Assembly (NCBI GenBank): GCA_020747065.1
Contig: JAGMVK010000020.1
Span: 744,001-808,000, forward strand
Direction: 5' to 3'
Source: Cadophora sp. MPI-SDFR-AT-0126
Lineage: Eukaryota; Ascomycota; Leotiomycetes; Helotiales; Ploettnerulaceae
DNA length: 64,000 bases
Shown here: positions 1 through 11,453 of the stretch, piece after piece
Layout of the letters: every line of letters begins with the position of its first letter
How positions within the stretch are numbered: position 1 is the first letter of the stretch
Made by a program: the position numbers and the translations under genes
Notes under the pieces: generated by a model
The model's database searches: none
Told to the model about the DNA's origin: nothing
Seen by the model: the letters and a program-made list of their open reading frames with translations, nothing else

Positions 1-1896
1 AGAGGTTTCAGAACTTCCTGGAGCAGCCGAGTACCCCTCTCCATGGAAGCCATGCAAGACTAACATCAAGGAACCAGACGGATCAAGAAATCGTAATGTA
101 TGGCATAGATATTCAGAACAAATGTCAGAGTAAATTACAAGCGACGGATATGGCAAAAGAATCGCAGAAATTACATACCCATGTTGTCTTGTGGCGTCAC
201 ATGCTGTTGTGGAGATTCGCGGCTTCACTTGGTTGCCAAGACAAGAGACCAAGTCCTATTCTTGTGCACCAGGGGTAAGGTGGTAAGGAAGTGAAATGTC
301 GGGCGTCGTCCTTCTGCTTGTGATGGCTGGCGGAGAAGATTTTGTTTGAGTGATGTCGTTCAAGTAAGGCCAAGGATTAATTATCCTATGAAGCCCGCGG
401 ATATGTCAGCACGCTTCAAAGACACTGAAACCTCCCTAAACTTCCGACATCTTCCCCCATCTCAAAACATCATCAATCCCGGAACACAGCCTCGGTTCCA
501 CAATCAGTTGATTCAGCTGTACAGGTATCTTATCTCTCTTTTTCGCAATCCGGTGTTCTGCGATCTTAAGCGGCAAGTTTAAGATCAGCTTTCAGTTGCA
601 TTCTATTCTTGTCTCTCTTTCACGTTGCCTTCATACTTGTTCGAGGCTTCAGACTTCACTCGTAAGAGGCAATCAGCACCAACCTGACGCACAGAAGATC
701 CGGGGAAGTCCTGCCCTGTTTTCACCCCCCGGCCATTCATTCGAGACCCAGCATCGACACCACAAGTGCAAACTCTAATCTGTAAATCTAACTCGGAAAT
801 GCAGCCTCCCGGACTGACAAAAGCAGGTACCATGCAGCCATGTACGAGGAAGCTTCTCGTTCAGAAAATAAGCTTAATGTCTAATGTCATCGGCAGTTGG
901 GCTCGAAAAGCTCCTCACTCTTTGTGCCGGTCAAATCATAACTCTCTTCAATCCTTCAGGAACAGCAATCTTCAGGAATAGCCTCATCCGAGAGGCCCTA
1001 ACATCGAACATAGATTCCACCTCTCAAGACCCCTCAATTGAAGCCTCGAACCCGGGCAATTAAGACCCGTCCAATCTGACAGCCTTCACTCACGGGTCTT
1101 TGACTCGACCAAAATAGTTTCCTATCTGCCATCTGTCTGTTCGTTGAGTCAAAGCATCGCTTTTCCCGGGTCGATCCATCCCGCCGTCTGTCGTTTCTAC
1201 TATCTGATCAAAGCACCGGCACGCAGACCCAGCACAACACACCCAAACGAGGACACAACGTTATCTCAAAGTCCCTCATTTTATCCGCCTTACGAAACAA
1301 TAGCAGCGCTATCTCGACCCATCTCATGTTTCACAAGTCACGTTTTCCGACGTCGGTGGAATCCCGGCCTGCTCGATTCGCTGCAAGTTGGTGTTTCAAA
1401 CGCCAAGCTGCCTCGGCGTTGTCACAACCCCGCTGCTCTGACCACATCCAAACAACCAGACACGGATGGCAAGCCATCCAATGGATTCGGACCAGGTACT
1501 GGATTGCGAGCGATTGATGGGTGATGGGCCGGGAGAATATTTTCTCGGAATTCAAGATGTATCGTTGTGAAAAGTCTGATTGGACATCAGTTTGGCGGCA
1601 CGCCATGTTGATGCGTGTTTGACAAGATAGTGGTGGAGACGAGGTACAATAGCTCGGCTGCTGCAGCACGGGTACCTGTCTGGAACGAGGCTTGACACTT
1701 GATCTTCCGGGATCCCCAGATGTTTTGGGATGGATGCTCCTTTGGCTCCTGCAAAGTAGATCATTATGGAGGTATATCTACCTCGCGATCCCTCAGCCTA
1801 AGTTTCCTCGCCACCCTCGTACTTTCGTCAGGCCTCGAAGGTCCCGGTCCAGGTCGACCAAAGGTTTGAAGTCTAATATTTTTAATCACCTTGGCT
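1..1896. other. Gene-free leader region upstream of the membrane protein gene
   Basis: I see no supported gene here. Short open frames exist on both strands, but none has a domain, a convincing ATG context or matching splice sites. The stretch from about 420 to 1330 is rich in C and T on the plus strand, which is common in fungal promoters and 5' leaders, so much of it may serve the gene starting near 1897. An upstream exon of that gene could also lie here unseen. Confidence 0.5.
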
Positions 1897-3924
1897 ATGG
1901 GGGTTCGGGGAGTTCTTCGGCAGAGGGGGAAATGGTCGCTGTGGGAACGTGATGATGAAGATGGGGATGGGATTGAAGATGCCTCTGATCTCGAAGACAC
2001 GATTGCGGATGAACAAGAAGATGGTAGCGATTCATCTGGACCTGGCTCAGGTGCTCCCGGACCACCTGGGAACAAAGGACCTCAGAAACCGCCAGTTCCA
2101 CCAGGTCAAGCAGCCAAGACTTCAATCGGCACGACCTCCACGACTCCAGAGCAGACTACAGAGACGACGTCAAGTACATCAACGACTAGTTCGGAGGAAT
2201 CGACAAGTACGACAAGTACTACTACTTCTTCCGAACAATCAACTACGACCACTTTCTCGAGCGAAACGACAACATCCACGACAAGCACTTTTGCCGTATT
2301 CACATCAAATACCCCACTTCCTTTTAGCACCGTCTCGCAGCCTCAGGTAATTCTCGCACATTGATATGTGAACTTATCATACTCACTACCTGTAGATAAG
2401 CTCTTTTTCTTTCGTCCCTCCACCAGCAACCTTCTCGCTTATATCTACTACAGCGCTCTCAACGTCTCTGTTAGCAAGTAGTATACCTTTCTCCACACTC
2501 TCCCAAACGTCAATTAGCCCAACCATCACTCCAATCATCGTCACATCTCCAACATTATCATCAACGGCCCAAAGCAATGGCAATGCAAATTTACCATCCG
2601 TTATATCGACCTCAGCATCAAGATTCTCGAGCACTTCTTCGGCGTCGTCTTCCTCCTCGGCTATCAATGCAGCCTATGGAATTTCCTCGGAAAATTCGGC
2701 ACCAACGGCTACAATAATCGGAATTGGTGTGTCTATTGGAGGTTCGTAAACTCATTATCCATCTTGAACTATGTTGACACGAATATAGTGGTCACTGTCC
2801 TCATTTCTGGACTCCTGCTTTTCTTTTTACGTCGGCGAAGGAAGCAACAATCTTATCTCGCCGGTCGTACATCAGCAACAACATCTCAATCGTTCTGGGA
2901 CAGAGTATCCGGACTGCCGCTCAACGTTGGAAGAGGACCTGTTCCACCACCCAAGACATCGCCATATGCCCAAAATTTCAATTCATACACGCCATTCTCA
3001 GTGCCGCCTGTCCAGAGACAATTCGACACCTCGTCGAGCGATAACAACGTCGACATGCCACCACCAGCCCTATTCATTCCCCCGATCATGACCAACACCG
3101 CACCTCCGCCGCCACCGATCTTCACTAACCACCTTCCCCAACCTCCTGAAACGCAGCAACCACTTCGTCTAAACCCCACCAATCCAGCCTTCGGAACAAC
3201 AACCACCATTCGAACTGGCCCCCTCTCTCTCTCTTGGTTCCTCGGCAAACCCTCCAAAATCCCCAAACCCGCCTCCCAGACGCCCCCTTTCATCCCCCCC
3301 ACCGGCTACGGTAACCTCAGCCCTAACACCCAGGGTGGAAAGCAAGACATGGAGAAACGCATGACGCAAATGGAAGCCGAAATGCAGGAGCAACAACAAC
3401 GCTGGGATTCCTCCCGCCGTGAAATGGCTCAGCGTCAAAGTGGCCTCACCGAAGCCAGTCCCCAATCTCACTCAGCCTCCAACTCCAACTCCGATCCCAA
3501 CAACCGCCAAACCCTCCAAAGCGAAGGCTGGGAAAGCGGGATCGGCGACGCGCGAAGTGCCCGTTTCCTCAGCGGCATGGGAAGCGTGACCACCGGTCGA
3601 GGCTCAGTGACGATCCAGGACGCGAGGTTGGACTTTGTACAGCCGGTGACGCGGGAGCAGATCGTGCAGAATGAAGAGGCTGGGTTGGGTATGCCAATGG
3701 ATATCGATGAGGAGGAGAAGAAGGTAGCGGGTGCGAGGAGAGCGAAGTGGGAGAGTAGTCCGGATAGTCTGAATGAGTTGCCGAGATGGAAGGATCCGGT
3801 ATTGAGTATTTTCGAAGAGGTCAGGGGGAAGACTTCGGGTGATGTTGATATAGATGGGGAAGGGGATGGATATGGTGGTGGAGAAGAATGGCAGGGACCG
3901 GTGAGTCCGCGGCGTGTTGTGTGA
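1897..3924 (+). CDS. Ser/Thr-rich single-pass membrane protein (Mid2/WSC-sensor-like layout)
   Basis: Spliced model with exons 1897-2346, 2396-2741 and 2789-3924 (643 aa); the introns are 49 and 47 nt and the phases agree. The product starts with an acidic stretch, then a proline/glycine segment, then about 180 residues dominated by Ser and Thr. A hydrophobic segment (about residues 252-277) follows and ends in the stop-transfer RRRRKQQ. The remaining 370 residues are a proline-rich, low-complexity cytoplasmic tail with an acidic end. A glycosylatable Ser/Thr-rich ectodomain plus one membrane pass is the layout of fungal cell-wall stress sensors and Mid2-like proteins; I see no WSC cysteine domain, so the function is inferred from layout only. 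There is no N-terminal signal peptide. An in-frame stop at 1867 rules out simple extension, but an upstream exon is possible. Confidence 0.7.
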
Positions 3925-5249
3925 GAATACACGAATGAAGCTTCGAATGGGTGCTTTGTACAGAACAGGATGCAGGCGGAAGCGGCCAGAAAACATTCTT
4001 TCTCTTTCACTTCTTCCACCTCGTGATCTGGTCTTCTAGATCCGAGCCTGTACTTTATTCTACCAATTCGATGCTGAGCATCTATACAACAATCAAACAT
4101 AAACACATACCTACTTTCATTCATCACTCAACAACAAACCATTATCAATCCGGAGCTTCCTCTCCTCCCAAATCTCCTCGTCCAATATTGCACCATCAAA
4201 CAATATCCCAAAACAGTAAAAGACCAGAACACTCCTCTGCTCTCGCCAATAATCCCTCTAAAACCCTGCCCCGCACCAAACATAACCCTTACTCTTCCCG
4301 CATCCAATCCCACACGTCCCTATCTCATGCCACCAATCCCCTCCCAGGTCAACACTTAAGCGACAAACAACTCATCCCTGTCTCCAAGCACACCCGTCAA
4401 CCTGTCCGGCGACGTCGGATCTGCGGCTTGATGTCATAGCGGGTTCTACCCCGATCGACCACATGGCAAAGACAACTTGGGGGCACAAGATCTTACATTA
4501 ATGGTTGAATCTGATATGGTTGATGGAGCGCAGGCAGGGCTGTCAATTTCAGGGGGGTCGTGTGGCTTGTAAATCTTGGGTTTTGTGGATTGAAGAGAAG
4601 AGAGGTAGGGAGGGAGGGAGAGGGAGAGGGGTATGAGAGCTGTATCTGTATCTGGATGAGTAAGATGAGGTAGGTGAAAGAGACGGCACGGCTGAGATGG
4701 GATATGGGAGATAAGAAGCTTTCTTTCCTCCCATTGTTCTATTTTGCTTTCTAGATCTTTTGCAAACCCGATTTTAAGCAACACCAATCCCACACTGTTG
4801 ATGAATCTGCTTGCGATAGATTTTCGGATGGAATGTAAGATAAGAAACCATTTCTTGTTTTGTGGATATTTGGTACCTACTTGGCATCTGATCTATCTCC
4901 GTACTGACATGTTATAGTGATTGTAGAAGGTCATATCCTCAGACAGGCTTACCTCTAAGTTCGAAGCATCGACAAAACAGAATCTGTCGCTTGAAGAATA
5001 CAGCAGGTCCTAAACTGTGCAAAGTCGTACCGGACCTTTTTAGAAAATATTACAAAACAGTGCAATCGGCATTAGCATCAATCAATCCTCAAATTCGACA
5101 CTCTCGTCCGAACAGCCAACACCTTTTGGCTTTCCCCACACGCATCAAAACTTCCACATCGAACATCTCACCCCTACCTCAAGACATCACAAATTCTCAT
5201 ACAAAACCCACCACATCTTACCAAACTACACAAAACACAAACCCAAGCC
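3925..5249. other. Intergenic region, no supported gene
   Basis: This lies between the membrane protein gene and a small low-complexity gene. The first 500 bases are rich in A and C, and open frames there are compositional. A purine-rich run at about 4601-4631 has four or more G-triplets. The last 250 bases before 5250 are A/C-rich, like a fungal 5' leader. Confidence 0.5.
4601..4631 (+). repeat. G-rich purine run (possible quadruplex)
   Basis: The plus strand carries GGG blocks separated by one to three bases (GGGAGGGAGGGAGAGGG) within a longer purine tract starting near 4592. Four G-triplets with short loops fit the usual quadruplex pattern. It is non-coding in my annotation. Confidence 0.5.
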
Positions 5250-5600
5250 ATGTCCTCCCAAACCGAAGAACCCCTCGTCCCCGGTCACGTCGGCTTCAAC
5301 GACGCCCACAGTCTCCTCGACGCCGAAGCCCAATCCTCCTCCCCTTCCAACTCCAACAAATCACAAACGCAAACCCAATCCCGACCTCAATCACAAGCGC
5401 AATTACCAACGCAGAATAAAGGCAGTAAAGTAGCGGAGGTTAATATCGGCAATGATAGTGGGATGATGAGTGGTGTTGTTAGCGAGGAGGAGGTTGGTGA
5501 TGAGGTAGAAAAGGAAGGGGAGACCAAGAGAGGTGAAGTGGTGGGGGTGGTGAACGGCGAGGGGCAGAAGGCTATGAGGGAGGGGAGGCATGTGATTTAG
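5250..5600 (+). CDS. Small low-complexity hypothetical protein (116 aa)
   Basis: Single-exon frame with a good start context (AGCC ATG TCC) after an A/C-rich leader. The first 30 residues (MSSQTEEPLVPGHVGFNDAH...) are of normal complexity. Then come a Ser/Gln/Asn-rich stretch with a QTQTQS-type run and a charged, Glu- and Gly-rich second half ending at a TAG. I recognise no domain, signal peptide or membrane segment. The composition suggests a disordered protein. It may be a real small gene, since ATG context and leader support it, but a chance frame in biased sequence cannot be excluded. Confidence 0.4.
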   Translation: MSSQTEEPLVPGHVGFNDAHSLLDAEAQSSSPSNSNKSQTQTQSRPQSQAQLPTQNKGSKVAEVNIGNDSGMMSGVVSEEEVGDEVEKEGETKRGEVVGVVNGEGQKAMREGRHVI

Positions 5601-8418
5601 GGTTGTGAGATGCGGATGGATGGAGGTGAGGGAGGGGAGGATCCGAGGAGAATAAAAAGGACAAGGAAAGGATATGAATATGGGTGCTATAGGTAAAACG
5701 AATAAGTCTTGGGAAACAACGGGAAATGCAGATGTAACATATCTGAAGTTGGAACTTGTGCCACTTTGGTATTGGCGTTTTTGGGGAGAGTGTCCGTACG
5801 AATTTAAACCCGGATCCACGACCTACGAGCAAAATTAACACCATGTGATCAATAATTCTCATTACTTACACGAGTGTTCGGCTAGTGTTCGACCAGACAA
5901 AAGCAAGTCAAGATCAGCTCCGAGCCGACTGTCTCGGTTGAAGCTAGCCTTAGTGGGCGTGGATAAATATCCTTCCGTTGTGATGAACCAAAGTCTACTT
6001 CATGTTGAATGTTTATAGAAAGTCTTTAGGCGTGATAGAAACCTTGTAGCAGATGTAAGGAGATCATAACGGAGATCGACCAGAAATTGTGCTGTGAGCA
6101 TTTTCTCTATAGGCAAGGGGTGTGGATGTTAATCTTGGGATAGTCTTGGGACCAGAACTGCAGAGTGTATCAACATTCGGGTGTTGGTAAGTGCCGAGAG
6201 TTTGTCCTCAGCTGGTAGGTGTGCGGTTTCCAAGGAAATGTCTCAGAAGAGTTTGTCTGGTTAGACGCAGGAACAAGCATATAAAGCAGGAGCTGGGTAG
6301 ATATATATATTGTCAGTCTCTTCATCTTGGACTTGGTATCGAGCTGGTCAATCGTGGGTTGTCAATCGCTCTACGTGTCTGGCATGCCCCTTTTCTTTAA
6401 TTTCTACATACCAAGATGAATGTTTGTCAGAGTGCATTTACAATTGAAGACAGATTGTGAATCCTCAAGTGTATGCAATTTCTTCCTTGCTCCTCGACGA
6501 ACAATATCAGTGACCTTGGAGCATCCTGACCAAAGTTATTACGTATATAAGTTGCAAAAGAAGTGATCTTGTAAGTCTCCATACTCTACGACGGCCAGGC
6601 CCTTCAAGCCGCCCCTTAAGTATCTAAGCTCTACAAGCTCCTTGCGAATCTTCAAGGTCCCCTTTTTAGTTGTCACCGCGTATCTTCTGTACTCTCACTC
6701 CACTCGATGATAGACTGGGCGTTGAGCGTCTTCAATTTTTGCCTAGAGGTGTCACACAGAACCGCCAATATGTCCCCAACCAGAGACGCCATAGCAGAAC
6801 AGAAAGCGCTCCCGGACAAGCACAAGGTGTCCCTATTATTGATTGTCGATGGAAGGTGCACTTTGGTCTGGAAATCTCTTGAGTGATATTGGTCCAGATA
6901 AAAAGAATTGAGTTCCCGGCGGTAAGGCAATCTACACCACATTGTCAGTCTGTTCACATTGATGCTGTAACGAGACAAGGGAAAGGCACTTTGAATGGCA
7001 ATGTATGTGGAGCGGCTGGGCAGATTGGTGGCATATCCATGGTCATTGCGATAGCCATCAAAGAAGAGACATAATGGGAGAAATGGGAGGACTTGGCCTG
7101 CACGTTGTGCCGTGCAAAGTGTCAGCCACTCAAGTAGTAGGAGAATAACATGGTGGACTAGCTTTGAGGAGGCTGTCTGAATCTCCAGAGTACCATGGTA
7201 GCTCGAGCGCTAGTAGCTAGGCACAAAGTGTGCCTGGACGAAGAAAAATACAACAACAAACTTCTCGAGTAGGATTCGCGTATCTTTAGCGCGTTTTCGA
7301 GCACCCAAAACACAATCTGGCGTCGCCTCGAAGCTACTCTCCTCTTCTTCTTCATCCCCGTCCCAAAGCATACGATCGTTACTGTCCTTTCTCGATCAAC
7401 TCAGCGTTCTGGCTCACACGTCACTCTCGTCTCTCGTCTGTGGCCCTTGTCAGTCTCACCAATCGGCCTCTGTTTATATTCCCTTTTGCGATATTTGTTT
7501 CTCTTTGTTGAACTTCGTCCTCTACCTATCACGACGACGCAGTCTGGACAGTAGATGACCAATCATAGTCTAGATCACCATCTCAACAGCTTGATCAACT
7601 CCTTTGTCTGCATGTTCCTCAATAAACACGGAAATCATTCCTCCCGCCGAAAACTTCCCATACATGGCCGCTTATGGTCATCCCGAATTGATCGTAAGTC
7701 ACACACGCTCGCTCCAACAAAGAAGTTTCTTACTCAGTGGGCTCAGATGTATGATGGAGATCTTTATTCGCATGTTACCATGCAACTGGTAGGTGCCTGT
7801 TCTGCTCAGCACATCAACAAAGCTGAGATGATTCAATACTGTGCACAGTATGGTTGTGAAGCGTCCGGCATACAAACTCTTTGTGCAAGCTGTCCTTCCT
7901 TGAATGAGATAGATATTGAGAGTTGTAGGATACGGGATTGGTCGTGTGAAAAGCCGGTTCTTTTTCAAGATAAAGGATTTTGTTTTCTTTCGAGAAGTGA
8001 GTAGACATGATACAGTAAGCCCTGGAAGACGTCGGGGATCTGGACGTAACTTCTTAGACGAATTGACGACCTTCAACTGAGTCAGAAATGTTTCCATGAA
8101 ATCTGTTCCTTTGGAGACTTACAAGCTTTTCGTGTACGTCGTTTATAGAAGGGTATAGCGAGTTTATCTCGATAATTGCCCGCTTCAATGGTACAACTGG
8201 CGCTTCATAAAAATGTTCAACATGGTAGGCAGCAGACCATCATATCACCGTTTGGCCGTGGCGATCAACACTCTACCTCTCAAACATTTACAGTAAGGTT
8301 CAACTGATCACACCAATCAAAAGCTTTTCAATGTTGTCACGATATGCACATTGTTACGAAATGATAGGTCAAGGTTTGATCAACAAGTTTACCAGCCTCG
8401 AGATACAATATCAGCTCA
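5601..8418. other. Intergenic region, possibly hiding a small spliced gene near 7.6-8.0 kb
   Basis: Most of these 2.8 kb show nothing I can support. From about 7300 to 7550 the plus strand is pyrimidine-rich, like a 5' leader. It is followed by a short open stretch ending at a strong donor (GTAAGT at about 7693), an acceptor near 7737, an open stretch to another donor (GTAGGT near 7791), and an acceptor near 7848. This could be a small plus-strand gene with an ATG near 7662, but I recognise no family, so I do not annotate it as a CDS. Confidence 0.3.
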
Positions 8419-10190
8419 TCATTTTTCAATATCTTGAGATGGTTCCAGCGTGTATACTGTCGCCTCTGCAATCATCGTTCGAGCAGGAAACAGGATGGGG
8501 ACCTTCATTTCCCCGTAGTCGGGATCCTCATTCGCCATGTTTACCCATTCATCAGCACCGGTCTCGTCGCCACCCAGATGTCTCTCCGTCTCCAACAGTC
8601 CGCTCTCTGCGTCGGAGACACGTTTTTCAACGACATTCGAGATGCCAGTGTACACAGACGTCGGCGATGTCGACTTGAACATCACTCTGTAGCCCGCTCC
8701 GATGCAAAGGAAGCGATGCGCCTCCAACTCGATGATGATTCCGAAGCCAGGGCCAGGTATGCCAAAAGCTAGCTCTCGAGTGATCGTCACATCGAACTCC
8801 CGGAAATTCTTGGTGATGGCCTCGTCGGCTTCTACAGATTCAAAGTCATGCATGAAGAACCCAAACATGGATTCGGGCTGGAGGCGCGCCTTGGCAAGTA
8901 TCGTCGATACTGAAGCTAGAAGCTTGTAGTGTTTAGTGAAAGCGCACTCCCGTGCCGATTGCGAATCGATGCCAAAGGGACTGACTCCGATAGCACCGTA
9001 GCTCCCGATAGCCTGCCAAATGCACCGGGCACCGTAGTCATCCCTTCGCTGCTCGGGGATGAATAGAAGGTTGCCTTTGTGAGAGTAGGCGGCGCAGTTA
9101 CCTCCATAATCACCTGCGTATATGTCGGGCGAGAAAAAGTCTAATGACGGCGCATATTTTATCCAGATATCGAGAACGTTAGTTGTTGGTCCGCCGGAAG
9201 GATATTCTCCAGGCTTAGAGCCTCCACTAGCAGGACCGGTCACGCTAGTTTCGCCTTTCTTGGGACGGAAGGGAATCCAAGCATTTGCGTAGAGAGGTAG
9301 TGGGTATGCCTCCCGTCCCGCCGCGGCAACTTGCTCAAGATATCGAGCGTAGTAGTAAGCCATGAAAAACTCGTCGGCACGAGTGTTGTCGCCAAATACT
9401 TCTCTCCAAGAATGATTTTTGCTCTTATCGTGGGTGACTTCCTTGAGATTTTGGAGCACTTCGGGCAAGCCACCGAAGATAGCTTTGAAATCTGGATGGA
9501 GGCCATCCCATTCAGAGAAGAGGAATTCTGTCAAATCTACCGGCACAGCAGCATTGAAAAGTCTATCCGCAATAGGACTTCGGTCCCTCGAATCTCCCAG
9601 ACAGCCAACCTCATTCTCTACTTGTACCATGATAACGGTCCGTTGAGTATCAACTTTGTGAAGGTGGTTCATCAAAGTCTTGAAAGCTCTGGCATCCGCA
9701 ACCACACCTTCACCAGCAAGAACGGACAAAGTGCCGGTCACTTCCCACTTACCTTCCCTGCGGAGAAGCATACGAGGAAACCGAATCATGTCCTCGAGTA
9801 CCCACGAAGGGGCATAACTTGACTTGCCTACGACAAACATAAACAGTCATATTTTGACAAAGGTACCAAACAGATCCTACCATTTTTGAAAGATCCAAAC
9901 CAGAGAATAATGAGGCGAAGTCCATGTGCCTCGGCACCTTTTAGAATAGAGTCGAGCTCGGTGAAATCGAATTCACCTTCCACTGGCTCTATACACTTCC
10001 AGGTAACTGATCCCAATACCGTGTTAATGCCCATGTCCAGTAGATTCTGCCAGACCGTGTTCATGTAACGCGCGGAGCTTAGCGACGAGTTATGCAACTC
10101 AGCCCCGCGGAGGACCCAGGGCCGACCATCGACAATCAACTCCCATGTTGGGCCGGTCTTGCGCAGGAAGGGGATCGATTGATTGCTCAT
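8419..10190 (-). CDS. GH35-type beta-galactosidase, cytosolic (DUF5597-like C-terminus)
   Basis: Two exons on the minus strand, 10190-9881 and 9827-8419, with a 53-nt intron; phases agree and give 572 aa. The N-terminal half is a TIM-barrel glycosidase. It has the early-barrel segment NTVLGSVTWKCIEPVEGEFD, then LRLIILWFGSFKNGKSSYAP, then the acid/base motif QVENEVG and a late FIPEQRRDD strand whose Glu is the expected nucleophile, followed by YGAIGVSPFGID. This pattern matches the GH35 subgroup with a DUF5597 C-terminal domain, which removes terminal beta-galactose. The start MSNQSIPFLRKTG has no signal peptide, so the enzyme should act inside the cell. It lies next to a GH78 rhamnosidase and a sugar transporter. 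The exact linkage specificity cannot be read from sequence. Confidence 0.85.
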
Positions 10191-11453
10191 AGTGAGGTTT
10201 GCTCGCTCCAGGCACAAGATCGAATTTTCTGCGGCTAGCAGACGACAAGAAGATGCCACAAACGTTGTAATGTTGGTTGCTCGATCAAAACCGTAAGAGA
10301 CAACCCTGTAGAGCACTTGTAGATGCAGGTAAGAATATTTGAGGAACGCAACAAGACAAAAAGACGACAAAAGGTGTAAAATAGGCTATGTAGAGGCTCG
10401 TTTTTAGATACTTACTCCTGAGACATTATTCATTTTGATGGCCTATGCCGCTGATCGAGATTTCGCCCAATCCTTGAGTGCGTGCCGCTCTTCACTGATC
10501 ATTATTTTCTTCAACGCCGCCTTCTCGCATTTCATTGAATCGAGCGCCCGCCCACATTTACCTGCCCGCATTTCCCCATCTCTCCCCGCATTTCGTATTT
10601 CGTACTCGTATATCTCACTTCCTGATTGGGATAGCACATCTTCACAATCCTTGCGGGGATGGGATGCTTCGTCCAGAACAGTTCATGGACGCCAAGAGCA
10701 AGCTTCCAAAGCTGGTAGGCTTCTTGTCTAGACTCTTGCCAGACCGCCATCACATTGTGGCGTTGGTCACATTCAGCGGCCCTGCCGCGCCGCATTCCCC
10801 TCAAGCATCTCCTCGGGGAAACATATTATCATTGTCAAAACCAACGATCGGCCCAACATTGCAGAGCGGGGATATTCGGAACTTTCCAACCGGCGGCGTA
10901 CCTACGAAGGAACAGGCTTGCATCTGCCGCCACGATAGACCTTGGCTCGGTCTATCTTCTCGTAGCGCAGATCCTGAGGCCTACCCAGCTATCACGGCCA
11001 TTGGCAATAGGCTGCCAGTCAAGCTTTCCACTATTGCGGTCAATGAAGGGAGAGGCCTCGCCATTCGTGGAGCTGGGGAGAGCCAAGGTAGACTTCCTTT
11101 TGGAATCACCTGAAAGCCCTGAGTATACCGACCTACATACCTTCCCTGACGGCGAGTGTATAATCATCGGGGACAACTGCGCCCCCAGTTGACACCCTGA
11201 GTGGAACGCCATGGTACATCCAAGATACTCGCCTGCTGGGAGTCATGTTGTTTTTTGGCAAGCACTTATTACTTCTCCAAACTACTGTGTTGCCAACCCT
11301 CTACTGAGTGCGCTATATAAGACCTCACACGTGTTATAGAATCTTTGAGAACGGAATTGTTCTCAGCCATGGAGATACGGCATATATTTCTCTATTTGAC
11401 AGCCTTCACATTCACGCCTTTACATGCCGGGGTCGATAAATATAGGGATCTTC
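10191..11453. other. Intergenic region with coding-like relics
   Basis: This separates the two glycosidase genes. The plus strand from about 10535 to 11192 has overlapping open frames of 98-192 residues, none with a recognisable domain, an ATG-led full frame or coherent splice sites. The last stretch ends in a TFPDGECIIIGD-like peptide (11139-11192). It may be a decayed gene; nothing is intact. Confidence 0.35.

Noticed and set aside
1144..1524. Plus-strand open frame of 126 codons
   Set aside because: It begins at a non-ATG codon, and the composition is that of C/T-rich leader DNA.
3468..4127. Minus-strand open frame of 219 codons opposite the membrane protein tail
   Set aside because: It is the antisense shadow of the plus-strand gene; it has no domain and biased composition.
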